Positions 55,068 to 63,667 of a stretch of DNA of 64,000 bases are shown here, piece by piece; position 1 is the first letter of the stretch, and every line of letters begins with the position of its first letter. The notes under the pieces were generated by a model. That model saw only the letters and a program-made list of their open reading frames with translations. It was not told the origin of the DNA and made no database searches. A program made the position numbers and the translations under genes. The DNA lies in contig NZ_CP071182.1 in assembly GCF_017298635.1 (NCBI RefSeq), forward strand, positions 2,890,001-2,954,000. The letters are read 5' to 3'. The DNA comes from Paenalicyclobacillus mengziensis. Its GTDB lineage: Bacteria; Bacillota; Bacilli; Alicyclobacillales; Alicyclobacillaceae.

Positions 55068-55125
55068 GGAGGGGGACCGAGGGAAAAGGGCTGCTGTTCA
55101 GTACCTCGCCGGCGGTCTACCCTAC

Positions 55126-55178
55126 GCACGTACGGTTTGATGAGGAGAGGCTGGGCCTCGCCCAGCCTTTCACTCTAC
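55126..55178 (+). mobile_element. 3' tail of a second group II intron
   Basis: GCACGTACGGTTTGATGAGG resembles the 3' half of a domain V. It is followed by a domain VI-like hairpin (AGGCTGGGC...GCCCAGCCT) and the end CACTCTAC. It directly follows the end of the first intron, with no reverse transcriptase or 5' half of its own visible. Confidence 0.6.
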
Positions 55179-55254
55179 AACGCAGAACACTTTCTACGGA
55201 GCCCCTACTTCCGGTTCCTGCATGCAGATCGAACGAGTTCCTGAGTGGGGGCTT

Positions 55255-55544
55255 GTATGACCCGACATATGGAAGGTGTTCCTTGATGGTATGTCCGCAA
55301 TTTGGAATAGGTACGATTCGGGCATGTCGTGAGTCATCACGAAATAAACCAAGTCCTTGTTTACGCATTTCTGCCTTTTCCGGCGGGAGGGTTGAATGTA
55401 ACAAGAGAATGGGAGTGGTTAACTCTTCAAGCACATCTGGCGAGTTTCTCCCAGTGTCTGTTCCATCTGTGTGATTGTAATTTCTGTTGTTCGAAGCATA
55501 ATCACCAAATCGGTATCCATTTCTGGTAGCATGTTTTTGGCCAT
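55255..55544 (-). pseudogene. Alpha/beta hydrolase C-terminal remnant
   Basis: Reading the minus strand from 55544 gives MAKNMLPEMDTDLVIMLRTT...LGETRQM. After a frameshift near 55434 it continues as LEELTTPILLLHSTLPPEKA and IVPIPNCGHTIKEHLPYV, the last strand and catalytic-His part of an alpha/beta hydrolase. The N-terminal nucleophile half is missing and the 3' end breaks off near the group II intron tail, so the mobile elements may have truncated it. Confidence 0.65.
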
Positions 55545-55660
55545 AATCTGCGATCTCCTTCCGTCAAATGATAACATCATATAGTAATGAAATGCCGAAT
55601 GACTCCGCCTGTGAAGAGTTACTTTGAATTGCAAGCTTCAATTGGAGGGTTTGACTGCAG

Positions 55661-56065
55661 ATGGCGAAACTAACACCTTACTTTTATTCTGAAAATGCAA
55701 GGGAACAAGCGGCGTTTTATGTCTCAGCTCTTGGAGGTGAAATTCTTCAACAAATGACTTATGGTGACGCCCCAGGTACAGATTCGTCCATGAAGGACAA
55801 AATCATTCATATGGCTTTTCAAGCGGGAGGTGTGAATTTTTACATTGCAGACACTTCGCACGAGCCATCAAGGCAAAGCGGTGGCTTTGATCTAACTCTT
55901 GAGTTTACGACAGATAAGGAAGCCCAAGAAGCGTTCGAAAAGTTGTCGACCGGTGGTCAAGTTATAATGGCACTTGAAAAGCAATTCTGGGGTACGTTAT
56001 TCGGTCGCCTACAGGATAAGTTTGGCATCAGATGGCAGATTACTACAACACCACCGCAATCTTAA
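55661..56065 (+). CDS. PhnB/VOC superfamily protein
   Basis: 134-residue glyoxalase-fold protein of the PhnB/3-demethylubiquinone-like type: LTPYFYSENAREQAAFYVSALG, FQAGGVNFYIADT and WGTLFGRLQDKFGIRWQI. The function of these proteins is mostly unknown. GGAGGG lies 12 bases before ATG 55661. It starts a three-gene run with the SRPBCC and ArsR genes. Confidence 0.85.
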   Translation: MAKLTPYFYSENAREQAAFYVSALGGEILQQMTYGDAPGTDSSMKDKIIHMAFQAGGVNFYIADTSHEPSRQSGGFDLTLEFTTDKEAQEAFEKLSTGGQVIMALEKQFWGTLFGRLQDKFGIRWQITTTPPQS

Positions 56066-56111
56066 TCGCCACAACACCGAACGGTGTTACATTTCTTTGG
56101 GAGGTGTCACT

Positions 56112-56534
56112 GTGAAAAACACAGCACTGGCTGAAATTCGTAAAACAGTCGTAATTAAGGCACCTGTCGAAAAAGTGTGGAAGGCAGTTTCCACGTCTGA
56201 GGGTATTGCAACTTGGTGGATGCAAAACACTTTTAAGCCTGAATTGGGATGCGAATTTGTCCTTAATGCTGGTCCGTATGGAGATTCACCTTGCAAAGTC
56301 ACAGCACTTAAGCCAATGACTAAGGTTGGTTTTGACTGGGACAAAGATTGGCACCTTACATTTGAACTCAGGGATCTAGGTGACAATAAAACGGAATTTA
56401 CATTGATTCACTCTGGATTCGATCCAGAAAAGTCTACTGCCTTCGGACAGCCACATTCTGTAGTGCGTGAAATCATGGACGGTGGGTGGGAAAAAATTGT
56501 CAAGGAAAAACTCCCTTTCTTTGTCGAATCCTAA
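56112..56534 (+). CDS. SRPBCC/AHSA1 family protein
   Basis: 141-residue protein of the START-like AHSA1 type: IRKTVVIKAPVEKVWKAVST, IATWWM and the C-terminal GGWEKIVKEKLPFF. It has a hydrophobic-cavity fold for lipid or small-ligand binding. GTG 56112 follows GGGAGGTG; longer frames overlap the preceding gene without a ribosome site. The common pairing with an ArsR gene is kept, the regulator starting 10 bases downstream. Confidence 0.88.
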   Translation: MKNTALAEIRKTVVIKAPVEKVWKAVSTSEGIATWWMQNTFKPELGCEFVLNAGPYGDSPCKVTALKPMTKVGFDWDKDWHLTFELRDLGDNKTEFTLIHSGFDPEKSTAFGQPHSVVREIMDGGWEKIVKEKLPFFVES

Positions 56535-56544
56535 TTCGGGTGGC

Positions 56545-56811
56545 TTGTCACTCAAGCATGATGTATTTCAGGCAATTGCTGATCCTACACGTCGCAGGAT
56601 TTTAATGCTGTTGGCAGATGAAGAAATGCCGATTGCTTCAGTTGTTGAACGTTTTCCGATGAGTCGAACGGCTGTGAACAAACATCTGCATGTGCTTTCT
56701 GACGCAGGGCTGGTTAAGAGTCAGAGGAAGGGGAGGGAAACACGCTATCGGGCGAATCCCGCTCCATTATTTGAAGTAAAACAATGGGTATCCTTTTTCG
56801 AGCAATACTGA
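56545..56811 (+). CDS. ArsR-type winged-helix regulator
   Basis: About 88 residues: DVFQAIADPTRRRILMLLAD, the recognition helix region MSRTAVNKHLHVLSDAGLV and the wing SQRKGRETRY. No metal-binding cysteines, so it belongs to the SRPBCC-linked ArsR group rather than to metal sensors. TTG 56545 is the best start; GGGTGG upstream is a weak site. It probably controls this three-gene run. Confidence 0.88.
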   Translation: MSLKHDVFQAIADPTRRRILMLLADEEMPIASVVERFPMSRTAVNKHLHVLSDAGLVKSQRKGRETRYRANPAPLFEVKQWVSFFEQY

Positions 56812-56999
56812 GACGAAAAATTACATTCCCTCGTCGAGTACGTCGAATCCAACGAGGAATGAATGGATGAGGAGAGGCACACGATTCCCTTTCCTCAGTT
56901 CAAGAGGGACTGTATGTTTATGAAGTCGACCAAGTCACCCTGCTTGTATCGCACAAGGGCAGCAAAGTTAAACAAGGGATTGCGGATGCGAAACTGTGA

Positions 57000-57350
57000 C
57001 TAGTTCTCTTGTGATTCAATTTCTTCAAACTCCAATTGATAGCCATCAGGATCGAAAACAATGAATGTCCTTTCACCATGCGGTCTCATTTTAGGTTCGC
57101 CAGTGATTTTAATGCCTGATTGCTTCAACAGAGAGAAAAGTTGGTCAAGGTTTTCGGTTTCGAATTCCATGTGAAAGCCGCGATGTAGACCCGTACTAAG
57201 TAAACCAATTCTTGCTTTCCCAATTCGGAATATGGCAATTCGTCTTGGAACGAAGACCTCTTCGACCGCACCAGGGATTTTATCGTAAAATTTTCGTGAA
57301 GTGTCAAGATCTGATACTTGTAAGGTCAAACCATCTAAGGATACTGTCAT
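57000..57350 (-). CDS. VOC/glyoxalase family protein
   Basis: 116-residue single-VOC-domain protein: LTLQVSDLDTSRKFYDKIPG, FHMEFETENLDQLFSLLK and the C-terminal FIVFDPDGYQLEFEEI, with Glu/His positions of the metal site visible. ATG 57350 has AAGGAG 9 bases upstream; TTG 57356 lies too close. The substrate is unknown. The divergent gap 57351-57661 has no gene. Confidence 0.85.
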   Translation of the reverse strand: MTVSLDGLTLQVSDLDTSRKFYDKIPGAVEEVFVPRRIAIFRIGKARIGLLSTGLHRGFHMEFETENLDQLFSLLKQSGIKITGEPKMRPHGERTFIVFDPDGYQLEFEEIESQEN

Positions 57351-57661
57351 GCTCAAGCTCTCCTTTGTGTGCCTATTTGTGATCGATGATAAAACACCGA
57401 TATGCTTTATTTAGGAAATTCGTTCTTGAGATATCATTTTTCAGTCGTGAAAAATGGAATAAACTGAGAACCTTGTCCCGTCCCTCTTGCATGAATATTC
57501 GATTATTGCGTATTCACCGCGTGCCTGATGATAGTCAATGCCTTCTGAGACGCCGTTAAATGGTTGATTTATATCTTCAAGTTTGAAAACAGAAAAATAT
57601 TAACAGGCGTCGTATTAGACTAACCGTAAGAACCGCCGATGTCAGGAGGAATTTCGCTATC

Positions 57662-58444
57662 ATGGATGCACAGACATTGCTCCGAGCCTACGACCAACAG
57701 TTACGCACTGACGCAGAAACCCAAAACGCATTATCCGTGACCCACCTCAGTCTATTACGCTTGGTCACGTTCGATGGCGGTCGCGGTTTCGTGACTTATC
57801 CACACCCTGACCATGCCGAAGTGACGGAACTGCCCCATTTGGTACCACGAGTTCTCGATTACTACCGTCAGAACCCAACTATCACCCAGGTCGAGTGGAA
57901 GACTCGCGATCATGACCGTGTCCTCGGACTCCATCAGGTATTGGTGGAAAACGGGTTCCAGCCCGACGATCCTGAGTCGATCATGATTGGAGAAGCGAAG
58001 ATGCTCGACGTCAATGTGCAACTGCCTGCTGGGGTGACACTGCGCTGTGTGACCGAAGAAGAGGATATCCGTGCAATGACGGCAATGGAGGATCTCGTTT
58101 TCGGAAGAACATTGGACGACATGGCGCATGCGTTACTACGTCGACTCGCGCTTAAAGACGGGATGCAACTATGGGTAGCGGAGGCTGAAGGACAGGTCGT
58201 GAGCGCAGGTCGCCTAGAACCGGTCCGAGGAACGAACTTCGCTGGAATCTGGGGCGGAGCCACACGTAAAGCTTGGCGTGGTCGAGGTATCTACCGAGCA
58301 CTCACCGCTACTCGGTCCCGTTCTGCTCTGGGGTTGGGCAAAACGCTTATTTACAGTGATTGTACTGAATACTCACGTCCAATCTTGGAGCGCTCCGGAC
58401 TGGTTAAAGTCTCTACCACGACCCCATACCGTTGGTACCGCTAA
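57662..58444 (+). CDS. GNAT acetyltransferase
   Basis: 260-residue protein with the acetyltransferase fold in its second half: GMQLWVAEAEGQVVSAGRLE and acetyl-CoA loop RKAWRGRGIYRALTATRSR, ending SRPILERSGLVKVSTTTPY. The first half looks like a degenerate N-terminal GNAT domain. AGGAGG precedes ATG 57662. The substrate is unknown. Confidence 0.85.
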   Translation: MDAQTLLRAYDQQLRTDAETQNALSVTHLSLLRLVTFDGGRGFVTYPHPDHAEVTELPHLVPRVLDYYRQNPTITQVEWKTRDHDRVLGLHQVLVENGFQPDDPESIMIGEAKMLDVNVQLPAGVTLRCVTEEEDIRAMTAMEDLVFGRTLDDMAHALLRRLALKDGMQLWVAEAEGQVVSAGRLEPVRGTNFAGIWGGATRKAWRGRGIYRALTATRSRSALGLGKTLIYSDCTEYSRPILERSGLVKVSTTTPYRWYR

Positions 58445-58772
58445 ACTTGACTGGAAATAAGTACGAAGAGAAAACACCCTAGGCCGATACCAGGATATAT
58501 CCGAGGGCAAAAACCGAGTAAGCAATGAAACCTACAACTGAGCGATAGGATTTTCAACGGATGACACGCCTGATAATGCAACTCACAGGCTTTCACTGAA
58601 TCCAGACAGCGATGAATAGTCGTTTCTTGTTCACAGAGGCGATACTTGGGCACAGGATCGCCTGTCATATTGCATGGATATACAGTGGCGCTGTGGTCAC
58701 TGTTCCGTCGCAATCGACCAGGATAGCGACGCAAGGCAGCGTATATAACTGCTTTTCTTAGGTGGCGAGATT
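58445..58772. other. Gene-free stretch
   Basis: 328 bases with no supportable gene. A 97-codon minus-strand frame is Cys/Leu-rich without ribosome site or recognised family. No clear repeats or terminators were seen. Confidence 0.4.
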
Positions 58773-59339
58773 ATGATGACCAATACTGATTTGAGAGTTG
58801 TTGTAGGATCGGGCGGAAGTAAAAATAACATCGGTTGGCTTCATACAGAGGAAAACGAATTGAACCTCTTGAAGCATAGCGATTGGGACGAGAGGTTTGC
58901 CCCAAATTCAATTGCCGTCATTCTCGCTGAACATGTTTGGGAACATCTAACGTACGAAGAAGGTATTGATGCCGCCAAAACATGCTATGAGTTTTTGCAG
59001 CCAGGCGGGTATGTGCGGTGTGCAGTTCCTGATGGCTTTTTTAGAAATGAGCGGTATCAAAATATGGTCAAGGTTGGCGGTCCTGGTCCAGCTGATCATC
59101 CAGCAGCTAGTCATAAAATCGTTCACACTTATCGCACGTTGAAAAGCGTGTTTGAAGCGGCTGGGTTCCAAGTTCATCTACTGGAACGTTGCGATGAAAA
59201 TGGTGACTTTCATTATGATGATTGGGATGAAAACGCTGGGTTCATTTATCGGTCAAAGAGATTTGACCACAGAAACCAAGACGGAGAACTCGGCTTTGTT
59301 TCACTAATTGTTGATGCAATAAAACCGCAAGAACAGTAA
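58773..59339 (+). CDS. SAM-dependent methyltransferase-like protein
   Basis: 188 residues of the short predicted SAM-methyltransferase type: GWLHTEENELNLL, then IAVILAEHVWEHLTYEEG, GGYVRCAVPDGFF and YRTLKSVFEAAGFQVHLLE. A normal glycine-rich motif I is reduced to VGSGGSKNN. Similar proteins are found near glycan or capsule genes, but none is here. ATG 58773 follows AGGTGG. Confidence 0.78.
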   Translation: MMTNTDLRVVVGSGGSKNNIGWLHTEENELNLLKHSDWDERFAPNSIAVILAEHVWEHLTYEEGIDAAKTCYEFLQPGGYVRCAVPDGFFRNERYQNMVKVGGPGPADHPAASHKIVHTYRTLKSVFEAAGFQVHLLERCDENGDFHYDDWDENAGFIYRSKRFDHRNQDGELGFVSLIVDAIKPQEQ

Positions 59340-59454
59340 CTACATGCCTTTCCTTCTGTTAAAGGACAGCATAACGCAAGATGGTTATGTGAGATGAGCA
59401 TCATGAGACAAGATTCTATATTGGTATTCTCAGATAAACGAAACGAGGAGCTCA

Positions 59455-59841
59455 ATGAAAATGACCTTTGAAGAGCTGTATCACAAGGCTTTATCTGTAC
59501 TGAATCCTCGTGAACTTTCGGAACACGCTCAAGCGGGGACAGTTGCAGCAGCCATATTAACCGATGGCGGAAACGTATATACAGGCGTGAACATCGATAC
59601 TGCGTGTTCGATGGGGTTTTGTGCGGAACATGCAGCTGCAGCCGCTATGATAACCCAGGGAGAAAATCATGTTGTGAAAATGGTTGCTGTTGGAAGGAGT
59701 GGCAATATCATGCCACCGTGTGGCCGCTGTCGGGAATTTATTAGCCAACTTCATGGAGACAATCTGGCAACAGAAGTCATGGTGGATAATGATGTTGTTG
59801 TAACTATTAGAGATCTTCTACCACATGATTGGCGGAAGTAA
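59455..59841 (+). CDS. Cytidine deaminase family protein
   Basis: 128-residue zinc deaminase with ligand and catalytic motifs CAEHAAAAAM (Cys-Ala-Glu) and PCGRCREF (PCxxC), as in cytidine and blasticidin-S deaminases. The enzyme deaminates cytidine or a related base; the substrate is not determined. ATG 59455 follows GAGGAG. Confidence 0.9.
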   Translation: MKMTFEELYHKALSVLNPRELSEHAQAGTVAAAILTDGGNVYTGVNIDTACSMGFCAEHAAAAAMITQGENHVVKMVAVGRSGNIMPPCGRCREFISQLHGDNLATEVMVDNDVVVTIRDLLPHDWRK

Positions 59842-59952
59842 TCATTGTATTCCTTGTGTTATGAGCCCAGTTAACATCTAAGGAAGTGGTTATGATGCTA
59901 CGGGGTACACCATCAAAAATACAGAGTTTCTTATGATGTTCAATCTGGATGA

Positions 59953-61282
59953 CTGGTCTATGCAACTTTTAATATTTGGAACAGAGATACCAAACGAGAT
60001 CTACGTGTGAAGGCGATCCGTTTGGCATTAGAGGAGATCGATGCCGATATTGTCGCACTGCAAGAAGTGTGGTCCGACGGTAATTCCAGTGTTGTGGAAC
60101 AAGTCGGGGTCAAGAGCGGATACAGGTACATGGAGTTTCGGCAATACCCCGACGACCCAAAGGAAGGACTCGCATTCCTGAGCAAACATCCGATTGAGTC
60201 TGTATCGGCGATTTGGGCAACTGTTTCCGCTCAACAAATGGCCATACGTGCCGTATTTCTGATCGGCGAAGTGAGGCTTGCCGCAACAAATGTCCATTTG
60301 GATTGGAGGTCCATTTTGTCCAGGGAGCAGGAAGTCGTTGCGTTAGATAGATTGCTTACCGACCAGTATTCCGAAGATACATACGAAGTGCTATGCGGGG
60401 ACTTTAATTCCCTGTCGGAATCAAGAATTCACAGGTTTTTAACGGGAAGACAATCTCTCGGCAACCGAACAACACTGTGGACGGATATTGCCGAATATTA
60501 TGCCAATCGCACTGGGAGCAACCCGCCTGTTACATCCGCCAATCAGCTAGTTGTAAAAAAAGCCCAGACGCCCCGAAATGGCAGCATTGCGTCGATAGAA
60601 CTTGAGAGGCAGTATAGTAACTCCAACGAAAAAGAGTACAAAGTATTCTATTGGAGTAATGACGAAGAGGTTGAGGCGTTTGTTGTTGAACCAGTAAAAC
60701 CGGGTCACTACCCCTTATTGTTGAATCTACATGGTGGGTTTGCAGCACCTCGTGGACTATCAAAGTCTTCTGTTTATGGCTATACAGCCGATACGGCATA
60801 CTACAATGCTGTGCCGAATACCGTTAATGTCTTTCCAGAGTACCAAGGATATATGGATAGTCATGACAGCCGCAGCTGATGCTGAGGTAAGGGCAGTCGT
60901 TGCAGTCAGTCCATTCGTCGGACTTAATGACTATGTTACATGGGGGACTAAGAACGCAAAGACCGGAACCCTTTGGTACCGCGAATTAAAAATACTTGAA
61001 GAAATATATGGAAGTCAAGTGAACTCCAAGGAATACAACGAGAGATCCCCGGCTACCAAGAAGATCCAGAGTCCCGTTCTCCTTTTACAGGGAACTGCAG
61101 ATCACCATGTGTCTTGGGAAACTGTTCAGATGTTCTATCAGCAAATGAAGGCTGCCAATAAAGTAGTGAAATTTGTGCTTTATCCGGGTGGGCATCATGG
61201 TCTTCATGGCCAATATTCTATACAATCTACCCAAGAAATTGATGCTTGGTTTCACAAATATGGCTTGTCAGGTAACTTTTAA
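59953..61282 (+). pseudogene. Broken fusion of EEP nuclease and S9-type hydrolase
   Basis: The first ~190 codons read as an endonuclease/exonuclease/phosphatase domain (TFNIWNRDTKRDLR, DADIVALQEVW, LCGDFNSLSES), with no proper start codon left (a TGA lies at 59950). From about 60540 the same frame continues into a prolyl-oligopeptidase-like region (FVVEPVKPGHYPLLLNLHGG). At 60850-60880 it hits a stop and switches frame to MTAAADAEVRAVVAVSPFV and LLLQGTADHHVSWE, with GGHHGLHG as the His end. The nucleophile segment is missing, so the hydrolase part cannot be active. Confidence 0.75.
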
Positions 61283-61384
61283 AATTCATAACAGCTTGTG
61301 TCATGGCGTGTGAATGAGTGATGCATGAACATACGGAGGGGCGTAAGAGCTAATACCGCCTTACTGAGTAACCGGGAGGAAAAT

Positions 61385-61430
61385 TGAATAGGGGTAACGT
61401 GAATTGTACTACTATTGACTCAATCTAAAG
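61385..61430 (+). repeat. 46-bp dispersed repeat, copy B
   Basis: Partner of 42293-42338, with 39 of 46 positions identical and no gaps. It lies in the 61283-61606 gap, 177 bases before the methyltransferase-like gene. The gap holds no gene. Confidence 0.8.
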
Positions 61431-61606
61431 CACGAAGGGATATGCCTGTGATTGAGTAAACCAGTTCTTGGTAAAAATTGCCAGATGATTGGTAAGTGAC
61501 AGATCCCCAAATGAAAAGGGGATTTGTGAAGTGGCAGATTTAGAAACGAAACGCCTACCTATGGTGTCATTGGTGCACGAAACAGGGAGAGAGGTGAGAA
61601 ACAACG

Positions 61607-62188
61607 ATGAATGTTTACGCATATGAAGGTGCGTTGTTTTGGATATTGTTCTACATTTGGGTGATGTTAGAAATCGTATTTTGGGTACGCGCCTATAGAC
61701 TTCGTCGCGGACAACCAAAAAAGCAGAATGATGATCGCGGTTCTGCCGTACTTATCATGCTCGGAATGTATGTGCTTATCTTGATATCAATCGGATTCTC
61801 AGCGCGACAACTAGGGATTCTTCCTCGATGGACACAATACATTGGCTTTATCTTGATGATTGTTGGCATGATCATCCGATTCACTGCGATTATCCAACTT
61901 GGGCGTTTTTTTTCACCTGTGGTTGGGGTGGTTTCGAACCAAGATATCGTCCAATCAGGGACGTATCGTTGGGTTCGCCATCCAGCCTATACAGGAGGTT
62001 GGATTATAGCAGTGGGTATGGGCTTTGGACTTCAAACCTGGTGGGGCGTGTTACTGTGTGGCATTGGACTACTTCTGATTTATGCATACAGGATTCAGGT
62101 TGAAGAGAAAGTTTTGGTTGAGCATTTTGGGGAGATATACATCGAGTATCGGAAACGCACGCGAAAAATGTTTCCTCGGATATGGTGA
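61607..62188 (+). CDS. Isoprenylcysteine methyltransferase-like membrane protein
   Basis: 193-residue integral membrane protein with about five hydrophobic segments and the PEMT/ICMT signature SGTYRWVRHPAYTGGW plus EEKVLVEHFGEIYIEYRKRT near the end. It probably uses SAM to methylate a lipid-like substrate. ATG 61607 follows GAGAGAGGTGAG. It is related to, but longer than, the protein at 24835. Confidence 0.85.
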   Translation: MNVYAYEGALFWILFYIWVMLEIVFWVRAYRLRRGQPKKQNDDRGSAVLIMLGMYVLILISIGFSARQLGILPRWTQYIGFILMIVGMIIRFTAIIQLGRFFSPVVGVVSNQDIVQSGTYRWVRHPAYTGGWIIAVGMGFGLQTWWGVLLCGIGLLLIYAYRIQVEEKVLVEHFGEIYIEYRKRTRKMFPRIW

Positions 62189-62347
62189 TGAAGGAACACG
62201 TTTTGGGGCATTAGGGTGTACGAAGATATCGAGACAACTTTCTTGGGTGAATAACCAGCAAAATAGCGTAATGTTCTGTCGAAGGGGCAGTAGCGTTGAA
62301 TAGTACGGCTGCTTGCTTTTCTGGTAGACTATGGATAAACCAGACCC

Positions 62348-63667
62348 TTGTTTGGGGGGATAAGTACGGCAAACACAGTTCGATTTCATATTGCAGCGCA
62401 AAGTTCCTTGATTGACGCCCCATTGGGCATCATGCTGGAGGGATTACCGCAGAACCAGCACGTGAAGATTCGCGTTCAGAGGGCGTCTACAAATCCCCAA
62501 ATTGCTCTGGAGTCGTATGGTATCTTTCAGAGTGATGCGTCAGGTATTGTTAATCTACAAACTCAAGCTCCTAAAGAAGGTACGTACTCCCACGTGGATG
62601 GAATGGGACTATTCTGGTCCATGGAACGGGTAGAATCAGATACGCCTCAGCCGCCAGTGCCTAAGCCTTCTCCACTGTCGCCACTCCTGTTTAAGTTTAC
62701 GGCTGAATGCGATGGAATCCTCCTCGCGGAAACCACGATTGAACGCCGATGGACAAGTCCCGACGTTCGTCGAATACAGGTTCGTAACAGTGGAATGGTT
62801 GGGACATATTTTTGTCATACTGATGACCGCCCGCGTCCCGGAATTATTGTATTCGGAGGTTCGGAGGGTGGATTGAACGAATTTGTAGCCGCCGTTTTGG
62901 CGTCTCATGGATATAGCACGTTCGCACTCGCTTATTTCGGCATAGAAAATCTCCCCTCACAACTCGTCGATATCCCCATGGAGTACATCGAATCTGCGAT
63001 AGCATGGTTTTCAAACCAGCCTGGCGTTAACGAGAAATGGATTGGTGTACATGGTACGTCTAAAGGCGGCGAACTGGCTCTTTTGACAGCGTCAATGTTT
63101 CCGAGTGTCAAGGCGGTTGTGTGCGTGTCGAGCGGTGGCGTCGTCCTACATGGTATAACAGCACAGGGCAGGGATGTACTACCCGGATCATGGACCTACC
63201 AGGGACAGACCATTCCCTATGCGTCAAAGGAAAATCCACACCGTTCAGGCAAGCTAGCACCGCCGACAGGTGACACGATTTCCTTTCGAGATTGGTACAA
63301 CTTTCACCTTGCTGATGAAGAGACTGTACAAGAAGCGACGATTCCAGTTGAAAATATACAGGGTAGCATCCTCTTCATATCTGGAAAAGACGACGCCATG
63401 TTTGATAGTGAACGAATAACATAATGGAGTATGGAGCGTCTGAGAACGCACGAGCATCCATATATTGTGTTTAAGAACCTCGTGTACCCGAATGCAGGGC
63501 ATTCAATATACATTCCCTACCTGCTTGCAAGTACTAGTGGTGTAGCAGGGAACGGGAAGGTGTGGCTCATGGGTGGCACAACCCCTGCTAATGCCGCTGC
63601 AAGTGTTGAGTCCTGGCGTGAAATTCTGGATTTTTTTGGGCATGAAAGCGAGAAATTCACGCAATAG
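62348..63667 (+). pseudogene. BAAT-type acyl-CoA thioesterase with in-frame stop
   Basis: Thioester hydrolase N-terminal domain plus BAAT C-terminal alpha/beta hydrolase domain, about 440 codons. The nucleophile is in GVHGTSKGGELAL and the acid residue in SGKDDAMFD. A TAA at 63422-63424 interrupts the frame right after SERIT, and the same frame resumes with WSMERLRTHEHPY and the catalytic-His stretch PNAGHSIYIP. The shortened product would lack the catalytic His. After GGGGGGATAAGT the codon is ACG where ATG is expected, so the natural start may also be lost; TTG 62348 is the only start. Confidence 0.8.

Larger units (their letters stand above)
49714..55125 (+). mobile_element. Group II intron, interrupted by a nested element
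   Basis: The RNA 5' part (about 49714-50220) has the compact structured sequence of domain I-III, with CGGTGAAAGTCCGACCGAGG near its start. The encoded reverse transcriptase begins at 50221, is split by the element at 50570-53534, resumes at 53535 and ends at 55019. Domain V is at 55034-55067 and the 3' end is near 55125 (CTACCCTAC). The exact 5' boundary is uncertain because the usual GTGYG start is not clear. Without the insert the intron would be about 2.4 kb. Confidence 0.85.
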
